A DNA stretch of 25,221 bases from Reclinomonas americana ATCC 50394 (taxonomy: Eukaryota > Jakobida > Jakobea > Jakobida), in contig PS015099.1 of assembly GCA_048213135.1 (NCBI GenBank), forward strand, positions 95,100 through 120,320. Direction: 5' to 3'. Below the pieces are notes generated by a model, which saw only the letters and a list, made by a program, of their open reading frames with translations, was not told the origin of the DNA and did not search any database. The position numbers were made by a program, and so were the translations under genes. Each line of letters begins with the position of its first letter. The stretch's first letter is position 1. Positions 1 through 12,981 of this stretch are shown here, one piece after another.

Positions 1-98
1 GGGAGGGAGAGGGAGAGAGAGAGAGAGAGAGCAGAAGCAGGAGCTGCTGTTGCATGATGCTACCCTTTCCGTCTCTTCTCTCACTCATCCAACCACAG
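1..98 (+). other. 3' end of an intron of the first gene, with (GA)n
   Basis: A GA dinucleotide run (about 9-31) is followed by a pyrimidine-rich tract ending in ACCACAG at 98. The next base opens an exon that enters with two bases of a split codon, so this stretch reads as the tail of an intron whose 5' part lies outside the window. No coding sequence is seen here. Confidence 0.6.
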
Positions 99-3373
<3,275 letters not shown>

Positions 3374-3866
3374 TGCTCCATGACGAAGATTGGAGAACTC
3401 ACACGCTGCCTGGCTCTGCTGGTCTCTCTATGACTCACGGTACCAACGCCACTTGTTCTTTCTGCATTCCTGAAACACAAGCTTTGTGTCACGAGCCGTG
3501 GTTTCCCTTCCAGCATCACATTTTGATCACGACTTTTTCTTCTGTTTCCGCGATGTCTCAGTTTCTGCTACTGCTCACTCAACATGGCAATCATCATGCA
3601 GCTTGTGTTGCAGTTTGGGCCAGCAGTTGTGTAATTTGCAGGTGTAGACCCCGACGCGGGAAGCCAACTGGTCGGCCGGACCGATTCAAGATTCGTCCGC
3701 ATCTTCATTACCGCAACGCACATACGCTGCGCCCGCAAACCGCACGGTACGCATCCAAACAACACGCACACACGCACACTCACACACGCATCCACCCTCG
3801 CGTCGTTCGTGCGCGCCATGGCTGACATGTCTCCTCGCCTTCTCCTCTCTCTCTCACTCACTCACG
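3374..3866. other. Intergenic stretch, no supported gene
   Basis: No exon with family similarity or a consistent splice pattern was found on either strand. A start codon in good context (GCCATGG) at 3818 opens a short frame that runs into CT repeats and then the N gap. It might be the first exon of the PPR gene downstream, but nothing in its sequence confirms that. CA-rich repeats lie at about 3765-3790. Confidence 0.5.
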
Positions 3867-4714
3867 NNNNNNNNNNNNNNNNNNNNNNNNNNNNNNNNNN
3901 NNNNNNNNNNNNNNNNNNNNNNNNNNNNNNNNNNNNNNNNNNNNNNNNNNNNNNNNNNNNNNNNNNNNNNNNNNNNNNNNNNNNNNNNNNNNNNNNNNNN
4001 NNNNNNNNNNNNNNNNNNNNNNNNNNNNNNNNNNNNNNNNNNNNNNNNNNNNNNNNNNNNNNNNNNNNNNNNNNNNNNNNNNNNNNNNNNNNNNNNNNNN
4101 NNNNNNNNNNNNNNNNNNNNNNNNNNNNNNNNNNNNNNNNNNNNNNNNNNNNNNNNNNNNNNNNNNNNNNNNNNNNNNNNNNNNNNNNNNNNNNNNNNNN
4201 NNNNNNNNNNNNNNNNNNNNNNNNNNNNNNNNNNNNNNNNNNNNNNNNNNNNNNNNNNNNNNNNNNNNNNNNNNNNNNNNNNNNNNNNNNNNNNNNNNNN
4301 NNNNNNNNNNNNNNNNNNNNNNNNNNNNNNNNNNNNNNNNNNNNNNNNNNNNNNNNNNNNNNNNNNNNNNNNNNNNNNNNNNNNNNNNNNNNNNNNNNNN
4401 NNNNNNNNNNNNNNNNNNNNNNNNNNNNNNNNNNNNNNNNNNNNNNNNNNNNNNNNNNNNNNNNNNNNNNNNNNNNNNNNNNNNNNNNNNNNNNNNNNNN
4501 NNNNNNNNNNNNNNNNNNNNNNNNNNNNNNNNNNNNNNNNNNNNNNNNNNNNNNNNNNNNNNNNNNNNNNNNNNNNNNNNNNNNNNNNNNNNNNNNNNNN
4601 NNNNNNNNNNNNNNNNNNNNNNNNNNNNNNNNNNNNNNNNNNNNNNNNNNNNNNNNNNNNNNNNNNNNNNNNNNNNNNNNNNNNNNNNNNNNNNNNNNNN
4701 NNNNNNNNNNNNNN
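3867..4714. other. Assembly gap (848 N)
   Basis: Run of N. The left flank is a CT/CACT repeat, so the gap probably marks an unresolved repeat. The 5' exons of the PPR gene should lie here or just upstream. Confidence 0.99.
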
Positions 4715-4732
4715 TCCCTCCACCCATCGCAG

Positions 4733-5922
4733 GCGGAGATGACTCTGTGCGACCACGAATGCCAGCTGCTGCGCCGGAGAAGGCGTTTCTACACCAACCA
4801 GATCACGCAGTTGGCTCGCGAGGGCCACCTCGAGCAGGCGTTGCTCGTATTCGGCGACATGCGGCGAGAGGATGTTGAGCGGCGGCAGGCCGAATCGCTG
4901 ACAACGGTGCGCTCTTCTCGTCTCCTTCTCATGATATCCGTGCATCACCTGCTCACGTTGCCCCCCTCATGCAGGCCGATCAGCCACACCCACTACCGGG
5001 ACTACTTGACACGGCGGCCTGCAACGCCGTCATGTCGGCGCATGCGCGCGTGGCCGACATTCGAGGCGCCGAGGCGCTCTTTGAGGCCATGTTGGGCGCC
5101 GACAAGGAACTGCCGCCACCGGACACGGTGACGTGCAACACGCTGAGCTCGGCCTTTGCGCGAGCCGGTCAGACGCAGCGCGCGTGGGAGCACGTGGTTC
5201 GGCGCCACATGCGGAGGCGAGACGGTGATGACAATGTGCAGACGGCGATGCTGCCGAATTATGTGACACTGCACACGGTGTTGGCGGGCTTTGCGCGTGA
5301 GCGTGCGGCGCCGGAGCAGCTGGTGGAGGTGGCCGAGTATCTGTGCACCGGTGGCGCCGGTCACTTTCCACCCGTGCCGCTGACGGCGGTGGCCGTGCAC
5401 CTGTTGATGGAGACCGGGGTGGAGGTGCGCCGCGTGTTGCAGTTGGTCGACACGGTGCGAGGAGCCGTCGTGGATGCCAGCGGCGTTGATGGTTTCGCCG
5501 TGTGCGATCTGCCCGCTGGTGCCACGCCAAGTTGCGTGTCTTGAGAGGGAGAGGGCGGTAAGGGAAGAGAGCGTGATGAGGAGAGAGGAAAGCGGGAACG
5601 AGAGAGGGGGAATGGTAGAGAGAGACAGAGACACTGAACTATAGAAGACATGCAACCTGAAGGCAGGGAGTGCAATGTCGTGTGTGCATGCGTGTTACGC
5701 TCAGAGATAAAGAGAGGAAGAGGATGAGAAGGAGAGAAGATATGCAAGTGCAGGGAGACTTGGAATCTGAGGTCGGAAATGAAAAAGAAGAGTAATAACA
5801 GTTCGTGTGTGTGTTAGAGAAGGAATGAGAGAGAGGAAATAAGAGAAGATATGCAAGCACAGAAGGACAGAGAGTGCGAGTGCGGATAGGAAGAAGAACA
5901 CCAAGAACAGTGGCCTGTGTGC

Positions 5923-5957
<35 letters not shown>

Positions 5958-7261
5958 CGAGAGTGAGAGAGGGAGGGAGAGAGATGCGAGGGCAGATAGG
6001 AAGAAGAACATCAAGAACAGAAGCATGAGAGAGCGCGAGAGTGAGAGAGGGAGAGAGAGAGTGCGAGGGTGGAAAATACGGAGAGAAAGTCCATCGTGGT
6101 GTGTGAGTGAGAAACGCACACAAGTCACTCATCGATGACTTTGGTGCAGTGTCGCTGGAATTGTGCGATCCTTGCCACGATGGCGATCGCGCCGTGTCGT
6201 CGCAGCGCGCGTGGACATGGTCGCAGACCAAGGCCGACTCAGTGGCGGCACCGTTCCCCTCGGCGCTGACTGTGGATACCACGTCGGTTGCGTCGTGTAC
6301 CGAGAGTTCACCAATGCTCACGCATAGTTGTCTCACGTTCAACCGCGCAGCACGAAAGGTGCAACTCGCTCCTGGACGTGCGCTCCTGCTCACGACCAGT
6401 GGCGCGGTTGGCCGTCATCAAGTGGCTGGATGACGTGTGTGGCGTGTTTCCCGACGCTCTGCCGTCGCCATCGCGCATCTGGCTGATCCACACGGGTGGA
6501 GCGGCGCTGCGTGCCGACATGTGCGACTTTTTGAATACGCTGTTGCAGAGAGCGTCGCAGGTGGGTGTTTTGAGGGGAAGGGGGGAAGGGAGGGAAGGGG
6601 GAAGGGAGGGGGAGTGAGAGGGTGAGAAAGTGAGAGGGAGAGGGAGAGAGAGTGGACGAGGATGCATGCGCGTGCACGTGCGTACGGGCGAGAGGCTGCT
6701 TCATAGAAGGAAAAGGACCGATAAGAAGGCGACATTGCATTCGGGTACACTTTTTCGATTTTGTATCTGGTGCCAGGCAGAGTGGTGGAATGCAGCATTC
6801 TAAGAGGGCAACTGTGAATTTATACTCTCTTCGTATGTGCTATGCTGGTGCTGGCTTGTAGCTTGACGTTTTGTTGAGAGAGAGAGAAAAGTCCTCAAGT
6901 TTTGCTTTCTCACTTTGGAAGTGTCTCACTCTCCCCTCCCTCTCTCCCACCTCCAGATGCTTCCCCACGGGAATCATGCCCAGCTGATGCCCTCGACAGA
7001 CCCCACTCTCATGCTTCCGGGCCGCATGCTGAACCGCTTACTGCGCATCTGGAACATTTCGTGTGGTCACTCGCTCCGCGAGCATGCTTTGCAAAGGTAC
7101 ATTTGGGGTGTTACTCCCGTCACTGCTTGCCACCTTTGTTCCCCTCACCATCGCATTACCGCAGTGTGGGTCCCGTGGAGCGACAGCAGTCATCGACTGC
7201 TCCCTCGCTGACAACGAGGAGTCCGGCTCCTCAGATAAGTAGACGGTGGAATACAATGTAA
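4733..7261 (+). CDS. Pentatricopeptide repeat protein with possible Smr-like C-terminus, 5' partial
   Basis: Exons: 4733-4906, 4975-5530, 6150-6286, 6351-6560, 6957-7096 and 7165-7261, with all junctions phase-consistent. Helical-pair repeats read as PPR units: one starting YTNQITQLAREGHLEQALLVF, one TAACNAVMSAHARVADIRGAE, one VTCNTLSSAFARAGQTQRAWE and one YVTLHTVLAGFARE. PPR proteins bind organellar RNA and act in its processing, editing or translation. The C-terminal exons contain LLDVRSCSRPVARLAVIKWL, then IWLIHTGG, and later NRLLRIWNI with SLREHALQ. This resembles the order of an Smr domain, but the usual LDLHG is degraded to LDVRS. The frame meets a TGA at 5542-5544 right after a GTTGCG donor at 5531. 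I read 5531-6149 as an intron because that donor recurs in every other gene and the downstream exons join in frame. A targeting peptide would lie in the gap. Confidence 0.78.
5735..6060 (+). repeat. Degenerate tandem repeat of about 110 bp in an intron
   Basis: Within the purine-rich intron 5531-6149 the landmark AGAAGATATGCAAG occurs at about 5735 and 5844. A second landmark, GATAGGAAGAAGAACA followed by CAAGAACAG, occurs at 5885 and 5995. Both give a period of 109-110 bp, so the intron was at least partly built by tandem duplication. GA and TG runs lie between the landmarks. Confidence 0.8.
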
Positions 7262-7301
7262 GAGTGAACGATTGATTGTTTGTTGCTTCGGTGTTCACAA
7301 G

Positions 7302-9278
7302 TCAAGGAGAGGAGGATGAGCGCGCCGCATCACCGTGCCGCAGGCGATTCTTCTCCAGCGCCTGACTGAGCTTGAGGTGCACAAAGGTGGCATCGTCTGG
7401 CCGCAGGTGCGTGGTGCCCAGGTCGAGCTTGACAATCGTCGTGTTCCTCTCCAAGCAGCGCAGCAGGGCGCGCACACCCTGCATGTTGATGTTGTTCAAG
7501 AACAGCTGCAGCGTCGACAGAGTCCAATTGTGATTCTCCAGTGCGTCGGCCAGCGCCGCAGCACCTTCATCGCCCACGTTGTTGGCTGTGCGCACACACA
7601 CGGAGGTGAGGAGTGGAGGACGTACTTGGTTCTCACACCCCTCACGCAACAAGTCAGGTCGAGACTGCACAGGCGGAGTGAGTGATCGTCGACACACACC
7701 ACAGAGGCAGGGAGAGCGAAAGACGCAACGATTTGAGCACAGTGTTGGCGTGCAGGGCGTAGGCAAGGGCACGCTGCCCTCAACAACAATCATCAGCATG
7801 CGGTAAATGGGTGAGAGTGAGAGGTAACTTTCCATCACGCAACAGCACCGACGGCCGTGATGTTGTTGCTGTTGAGTTTCAGCGTCGTGATTCTGCACTG
7901 GGGGGAGCGCAGCAGGTCGCAGAGCGTCTCCACTCCACGGTCGGTGATGTCGCTCTCTGTGTCGTATCCGGAAAGAAATGAGCGTGTCTCCGCCATGGCA
8001 AAACTTTGATCGCCGTCAGCGCAACTCTGCAAATCCAACGTCGTGAGTGTCGTGTTGCTCTGCAGAGCGGCCACCAGGTGTCGCACTCCGGCATCGCCAA
8101 TCGCGTTGTAGTGCAGGGCGAGAGTGGTGAGACCTCGGTTGCGGCGAAGGCCGTCGGCGATGGTGGCGACGCCGTCGGCGTGGAGTGAGTTGACTGAGTG
8201 GGTGGAAGGGGAAGGAAAAGAAGGAAGGCGTGGGTAACAGCAAGTATGAAGAGTAAGCAGGCGAGGACATATTTGAGCATCACATACAAGTACAGACAGT
8301 GCAGCACAGGCGAGGACATGCACGTGCGAGAGAGAGGAGGCACGGTGCAGTACACCGAGACAAGGACTGTCACTCTTCAGCGCGAATAAAGCATCACAAG
8401 CAGCTGGTGGTCTCACAGAGAGAACGCAACTTCCCAGATCCAAAACCCGCAGCGTGCGATTGACCGCCAGTATCCGTGCAAGGTGAACAGCACCTGTGTG
8501 CACACAAACAAGGCCGTGATCAGCCCTTTCTCCTCCCCCCACCGATCGCGACTTGCGCACGCCTACTCACCGGCAGGACCAATGTCGTTCGAGTGCAGAT
8601 TGAGACTGGTGACATGCGTGTTGTTCTCCAGTGAGCGACACAGCACTTCCAAGCTGTTGTCGCGCAGGCGGTTCTCTGCAGCGAGGGCGAGGGATGAGGA
8701 GAACGGAAGCAAAGATCAAAGAAGAAGAACGCAACGCGAGAGATCCAACTCGCGCAGGTTGCGCGGATTCTCCTCCAGCACCGTCGCCAGTTGTTGCGCA
8801 GCCTCCACGCCGAGCAAACGTGCTGCAGGGATGAGCAAGGTGAGACACGGGGGGAGAACGGATCAGGCGAGGCGGGCGAACCAGTGAACTGGGCACGGGT
8901 GGCGGTGCGCAGGTCAGCCAGCTCCGCGTCGGTAAGCACAGCTGGGGAGATCAAGGGAGAAGCTAGTCACGAACGGCTGTGGTGTGTGTGTGTGCGCGCG
9001 CGTGCGTCGTCTCGCAACTCGCAGCCTGTGCACGACTTGGCGAGGCTGCTGCACTGCCAGCAACAGCATTGAAGACCACCGACTGCGGCACTGGTGGTTG
9101 CTGCTGTTGCTGCGCAGCTGGTGGTGGTGGCAACGGAGCAACGAGGTGACGCACAGCAGCACACAGGAGCTGCAATAAAACAACAGTCATTTTTCCGCAT
9201 GGATGGATAGTAGTAAGAGGCGATCGCAACTGGGATGCCCACGATCAAGCTGCCAATGAGTTGCTCGAGACGATCCAT
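7302..9278 (-). CDS. Leucine-rich repeat (RNI/NLR-type) protein with N-terminal membrane segment
   Basis: Eleven exons from high to low coordinate: 9231-9278, 9019-9169, 8897-8941, 8736-8822, 8571-8675, 8431-8493, 8026-8193, 7844-7956, 7730-7773, 7651-7664 and 7302-7585; 373 aa. The N-terminus MDRLEQLIGSLIVGIPLL is a likely membrane anchor, followed by a Pro/Gln/Ala-rich linker. About eight or more 28-residue repeats follow, with ribonuclease-inhibitor-like consensus such as LDLSQNRLRDNSLEVL, LNLHSNDIGPAGAVHLA and LDLTSNNVGDEGAAALADAL. Family knowledge: such repeats form protein-binding horseshoes; the partner is unknown. Joining the exons restores the repeat consensus exactly, which supports the model, including the 44-nt and 14-nt exons. 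Eight of ten introns start with GTTGCG. The junction with donor GTGCCC at 8896 is the least certain. The start was chosen as the first ATG before the hydrophobic segment. It diverges from the dehydrogenase gene. Confidence 0.92.
7651..7664 (-). other. 14-nt micro-exon of the LRR gene
   Basis: Read on the minus strand, GTGCAG is followed by 14 bases encoding the core of LDLTS and then a GTTGCG donor. Upstream codons end in AAATC and the downstream exon opens with CCAACAAC. Inclusion yields SLDLTSNNVGDEG, a perfect LRR consensus in frame; skipping it breaks the frame. Confidence 0.88.
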
Positions 9279-9389
9279 TAGCAAAGTAAAGTGTGTGCTG
9301 TTGTTGTTGTCTGCGCACAAGTGCTGTTGTCTGCGCCAATGTCTTCTCCTCTCTTGCTCTTCCTTTCTTCTCGTGCTTGTGAGTGTTGC

Positions 9390-9453
<64 letters not shown>

Positions 9454-9512
9454 TTGTTTAGTAGTTATCGACTGTTCACTTAATCAATCAATGTTAACAG
9501 TCTTTTTTAGTA
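9279..9512. promoter_or_regulatory. Bidirectional intergenic region between LRR and dehydrogenase genes
   Basis: Only 234 bp separate the two start codons, so both core promoters must sit here or within transcribed sequence. It holds a (TG)n run of 56 bp at 9392-9447 and the motif AATCAATCAAT at 9482-9492, 20 bp before the dehydrogenase ATG. The same motif recurs before the Armadillo gene. No TATA box is evident. Confidence 0.6.
9392..9447 (+). repeat. (TG)n microsatellite in a divergent promoter
   Basis: Pure TG dinucleotide run of 56 bp between two divergent start codons. Length changes here would alter the spacing of regulatory elements. Confidence 0.97.
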
Positions 9513-9850
9513 ATGTTCTCGTGGGCATGCTGGCTCCTCGTGGCCATTGGCTTTTGCCAGTGCGCCTCCTGGCTTGTCTCGTTTGGTCGCTGGCTGCATT
9601 TCAGTGTGTGGCCCGCACTCAAGCTGCGCTGGCGCACGTGGCAGCAGCGGAACAATGAGGAGGCGGATGTGGAGAGTGTGCGGGTGGCACTGGCGCCCTT
9701 TGTGAAGGAGGTGAGGAGCAGGGGAGGAGAAGAGAAGGAGAGAGAGTGAAGAGAGAGAAGAGAGTGATTCTGCAAGTTGACTGACTGTGTGTTGTCTTTG
9801 CAGGGTGCATGGGCTGTTGGTGAGTCTCTCTCTCTCACACACACTCGCTT

Positions 9851-9891
<41 letters not shown>

Positions 9892-12570
9892 CACACACAC
9901 TCTCTCTCTCTCACTGGTCACTTGTCTCTCTTCCGAGTGATTAATCTCTCCATCATTCTCTGTCTGTCTCACTGCACTCACTCACTGCACTCACTCACTC
10001 TCCATCTCACTCTCTCACTCACTCCCCATCTCACTCACTCGCTCTCTCACTCATGCACTCACTCACTCACTCACTCACTCACTCACTCACTCACTCACTC
10101 ACTCACTCCCCCCTCTCTCACTCACTCACTCACTCACTGTACACACCTTCTCCCTCCCTCCCTCACTGCACCGCACTCACTCACTCGCTCACTTACTCCC
10201 TCACTCACTGACTGCACACACCTTCTCCGTCCCTCCCTCACTGCACTACTCACTGCACTCACTCACTCACTCTTTGCTGCATGCAGTCACTGGTGCCTCC
10301 GATGGCATTGTTGCGGAGATTTTTCGACTGGTGCTGCTGCTGATTGGTTGCAAATCGCTCACTGTCTCTCTCTCTCACAGGGCAAGGGCTTTGTGTATGA
10401 GCTTGCTGCTGCCGGCTTCAATGTGGTTCTTCTCGCCCGCACCGCGTCCAAGATGCAGGAGATTGCCACGGAAGTGCAGCAAGGTTGGCATTCTCTGTGT
10501 TCTTCTCTCATCTCTTTCTTGGGCCTTCTCGTCGCGTGCAACACTGCGCGTTCCGAGATGCCTTATTTGTCTCGCGCACCCTGTCATATCTCGTCTCCCA
10601 CAACATCGCTCCTTGTCGGCGTGGGCAAACGTCGAGCTGCACTGCGATACGTTCTCCGTTGTGCCTGTCTTGTCTCGTACACCCTGTCATGGAGTCGCGT
10701 TCGTGCACCGCTCCTTGTCCTCTTGGGTTGCCCGTTGCCGGCCTCCGCCTTTACCCACCCTGCACTTTTATGTCACACCAGGTCGCTCCTGCTTCTCAAT
10801 TATGTCGTCGCATTGCATTCGCCATCCCCTCTCTTTGCTTCCTTCAGTGCGGAGCATCGTGTGCTTGCGCTCATCGCCTCATGGACCCCTTCCATTTCCC
10901 GCCTCATCACTTCCTCACGTCTTCTCTCCTCCTTGTCTCCCTTCTCCCCCCGACAGCCTACGGCACGCAATGTCGCTTCCTCTCCGTCGACTTTACCAGC
11001 GCAGACACCGAAGCCGTGTACGCCCGCATCGAGCAGGAGCTGCGCGACCTCAACATCACCGTTCTCGTCAACAATGTTGGTGGCGCCTTTGAGCACTACA
11101 TGACAGGTTCTCCTTCCCCAATCGCCTCCTCTCTCGTCGTTCTTCGCTCACCTGTGTGTGGGTGTGTCAGACTTTATCGACGTGCCGGTGGCGGCGACCG
11201 ACGCTGTGTTCCGCGTCAACGTGGTGAGCCTGGTGCGCATGACGCACATGTGCCTGCCGCGCATGCGAGCGGCCCGCTGCGGCCTCGTTCTCAACCTGTG
11301 TTCGGCCGCCGGCATCTTCCCCGCGCCCTACATCTCCCTGTACTCGGGCTGCAAGGCGTTCATCGACTTCTTCTCGCGCTCCCTCAACCTCGAGTTGCGC
11401 CAGTACGGGCCCGCCATGCGCGTCATGTCGGTGTGCTCCAACCTGGTGGTGACACCGGGCACCAAGAATTTCGTGCACGGCGAGAGTCTGCTGGCGTGCA
11501 CGCCGCGTGCGCTGGCGCGCTCCGCTCTCATCTACCAGAGCAGTGGCGCCAGCACGGGCACGCCACACTGGGCGCACGCCATGGAGTCGACGGCCACGCA
11601 TGTGTTGCCGGCGTTGCGTATTGTGGGGGAATGGGGGAGAAAGGAAAAGGGAGGAATGGGCGGAGAAGAGAAAAACTGTGAGCTGTGTCTCTATTTTCGC
11701 CCCTTGACTCCCGATCTCTTACTTTCTTCTCCCTCCTTTTCCTCGTTGCATCCGAATCTCTTTCTGTGTCTCTTGTGTCAGAGGGAGGGAGGGAGAGAAA
11801 AAAGGACACCGCGCAGATGGCAACATGAGGGAAGAAAGACTCTCCGTCCTCGTCCTCCTTCCTTCCATGTCTCTCTCTCACTCTCTCTCTCTCTCTCGCT
11901 CTCTCTCTCTCTCGCCTTCTTTTCCTCGTTGCATCCGAATTTCTCTTTCTGTTTCTCTTGTGTCAAAGGGCGGAAGAGAGAGAAAAAAGGAGGCCACGCA
12001 GATGGCAACATGAGGGATGAAGAGAACCTCCTGCACTGCATTGCGCTTTCTTCCTGCTCGCCCTCCTCTTGCTTCTATCCCCCTTGCATCCATATCTCTT
12101 CCCTGTCTTTCTGGAGGGCGTGAGACTACGCAGAAGGTTGATGGACAAAGTTGTATCTGTATCTCCGTCTTCCCTTCTCTTCATCCATCCTCCTTCCTCC
12201 TTCATTCCTCCTCCTCTCTCTCTCTCTCTCTCTCTCTCTCAGTGTCTCTCTCCCGCCTTCTTTGTCTCGAAAGAGACCACGCAAAAGACAACATGAGGAC
12301 GCATAAGACAACAAGAGGATGATGAGACTCTCTTGTATCCGTCTTGTCTTGCTGCTGTACATTCTATCTTCCTCCTTCTTGCCTTGCATCCGTATCTCTC
12401 ACAACAGGGAAGATGGCGATGCATGTGAAGCGAGAAGGCAGCATGAGTTGTCTCGCTCCTCACTATCCCCTTCCCCTCCCCACAGCTTCCTCATGGAGGA
12501 ACTCGGTCTCAAGGTCATCCTCGGCATGGTCAAGGAGGAGAAGGAGCGGAAGAGTCGTGAGGCACAGTGA
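9513..12570 (+). CDS. Short-chain dehydrogenase/reductase, 17-beta-HSD12 / very-long-chain 3-oxoacyl-CoA reductase type
   Basis: Seven exons: 9513-9710, 9804-9819, 10287-10309, 10381-10483, 10957-11106, 11171-11612 and 12486-12570; 338 aa, close to the roughly 310-aa family norm. An N-terminal hydrophobic segment suggests an ER membrane anchor. The NAD(P)-binding motif TGASDGIGKG is assembled from three exons. NNVG follows, then a Ser before the catalytic pair in YSGCK (Tyr-x3-Lys), and a family-typical tail ending VLPAFLMEELG. These enzymes reduce 3-ketoacyl-CoA in fatty-acid elongation or act on steroids; the first role is likelier in a protist. Oddities: two micro-exons, the usual Pro-Gly after the active site replaced in VCSNLVVTP, and no clear C-terminal dilysine signal. 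Introns 10310 and 11613 start with GTTGCG. The start is the ATG opening the hydrophobic segment. Confidence 0.93.
9804..9819 (+). other. 16-nt micro-exon of the dehydrogenase gene
   Basis: CAG at 9801-9803 is followed by 16 bases encoding GAWAV and a GTGAGT donor at 9820. It leads in phase into VTGASDGI of the next small exon and matches the WAVVTGA-type context expected just before the cofactor-binding glycines. Confidence 0.88.
9852..10270 (+). repeat. Simple-sequence block: (CA)n, (CT)n and (CACT)n, intronic
   Basis: The 467-bp intron 9820-10286 is almost wholly simple sequence: CA at about 9852-9900, CT at about 9900-9912, and CACT-type tetranucleotide at about 10056-10108 with degenerate copies to about 10270. 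A phrase of the form ACACACCTTCTCC[CG]TCCCTCC occurs near 10140 and 10215. It separates two micro-exons. Confidence 0.95.
10287..10309 (+). other. 23-nt micro-exon of the dehydrogenase gene
   Basis: GCATGCAG precedes 23 bases encoding TGASDGI, and a GTTGCG donor follows at 10310. The next exon opens with GGCAAGGGC, completing the glycine-rich cofactor loop. Without this exon the enzyme would lack its cofactor motif. Confidence 0.92.
10530..10720 (+). repeat. Degenerate tandem duplication of about 103 bp, intronic
   Basis: In intron 10484-10956, TTGTCTCG(CG/TA)CACCCTGTCAT recurs at about 10567 and 10670, and CGCTCCTTGTC at about 10607 and 10709. Both give an offset of 102-103 bp. Confidence 0.75.
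11735..12430 (+). repeat. Degenerate tandem repeat of about 184 bp, intronic
   Basis: Inside the 873-bp intron 11613-12485, TTCCTCGTTGCATCCGAAT occurs at about 11739 and 11922 (offset 183). GCAGATGGCAACATGAGGG occurs at 11813 and 11998 (offset 185). Weaker copies of the same order (TTGCATCC, then CTACGCAGAAGG or CCACGCAAAAG) follow near 12085, 12250-12300 and 12385. TC runs separate the copies. Confidence 0.85.
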
Positions 12571-12931
12571 AACGCTTGATGATTCGTGAGCCACCTCGCC
12601 GGCAGCTGCAGGCACTGGCTGTCGTAAATTTGTCGTGTCAGGAGCGACGCATTGGACAGGTTTTTCGGAGTGCGATCGGAGGGCCCGCATTTTTTTTCTT
12701 TCGACGTGGCAACCGCCACCCGCTGTTCTATTTGTGCTCTCGTCAGTCGAGTCGACGACTCGCAACACAAAGCATGCGGTCCCTGTTTCATAGATGTGGA
12801 CACGGACGCGACGCGCGCAAAGCATTCTTATTTGCATGACCGCGCGGAAATTTGTGATTTCCTGGTCCTGCTCGTTGCAGTAAGCCGTCAGATGTCTACT
12901 GGACAGCAAGGATACCGCACAGGATCACCAA
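12571..12931. other. Intergenic stretch after the dehydrogenase gene
   Basis: No gene was found. The only structure noted is a 15-bp perfect inverted repeat (CGAGTCG-A-CGACTCG) at 12748-12762, which could be a dimeric transcription-factor site for the downstream gene but may be chance. Confidence 0.45.
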
Positions 12932-12981
12932 TGTCAATCCTGTCAAATCCCGACAAATCAGCCACGCCACACGTATAAATA
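12932..12981 (+). promoter_or_regulatory. TATA-type core promoter with adjacent direct repeats
   Basis: TATAAATA at 12974-12981 lies 97 bp before the start codon at 13079. Just upstream, three related blocks stand in a row: GTCAATCCT, GTCAAATCCC and GACAAATCA (12932-12960). GACAATCCGTCAAACCC follows the TATA box at 12993-13009. This is the only clear TATA element before a gene in the window. Confidence 0.6.

Noticed and set aside
3809-5131. Very long open frames crossing the N gaps (also around 16500-17520 and 17700-19400)
   Set aside because: They are open only because N codons hide stops and because the flanking repeats lack stops. Only the phase-consistent exons next to the gaps were kept.
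5542-5544. TGA as the natural end of the PPR gene
   Set aside because: A GTTGCG donor lies just before it, and downstream exons on the same strand join in phase. Kept as an alternative but judged less likely.
12748-12762. 15-bp inverted repeat as a terminator or operator
   Set aside because: Bacterial-type terminators do not apply here, and a palindrome of this size can arise by chance. It is only mentioned in the intergenic entry.
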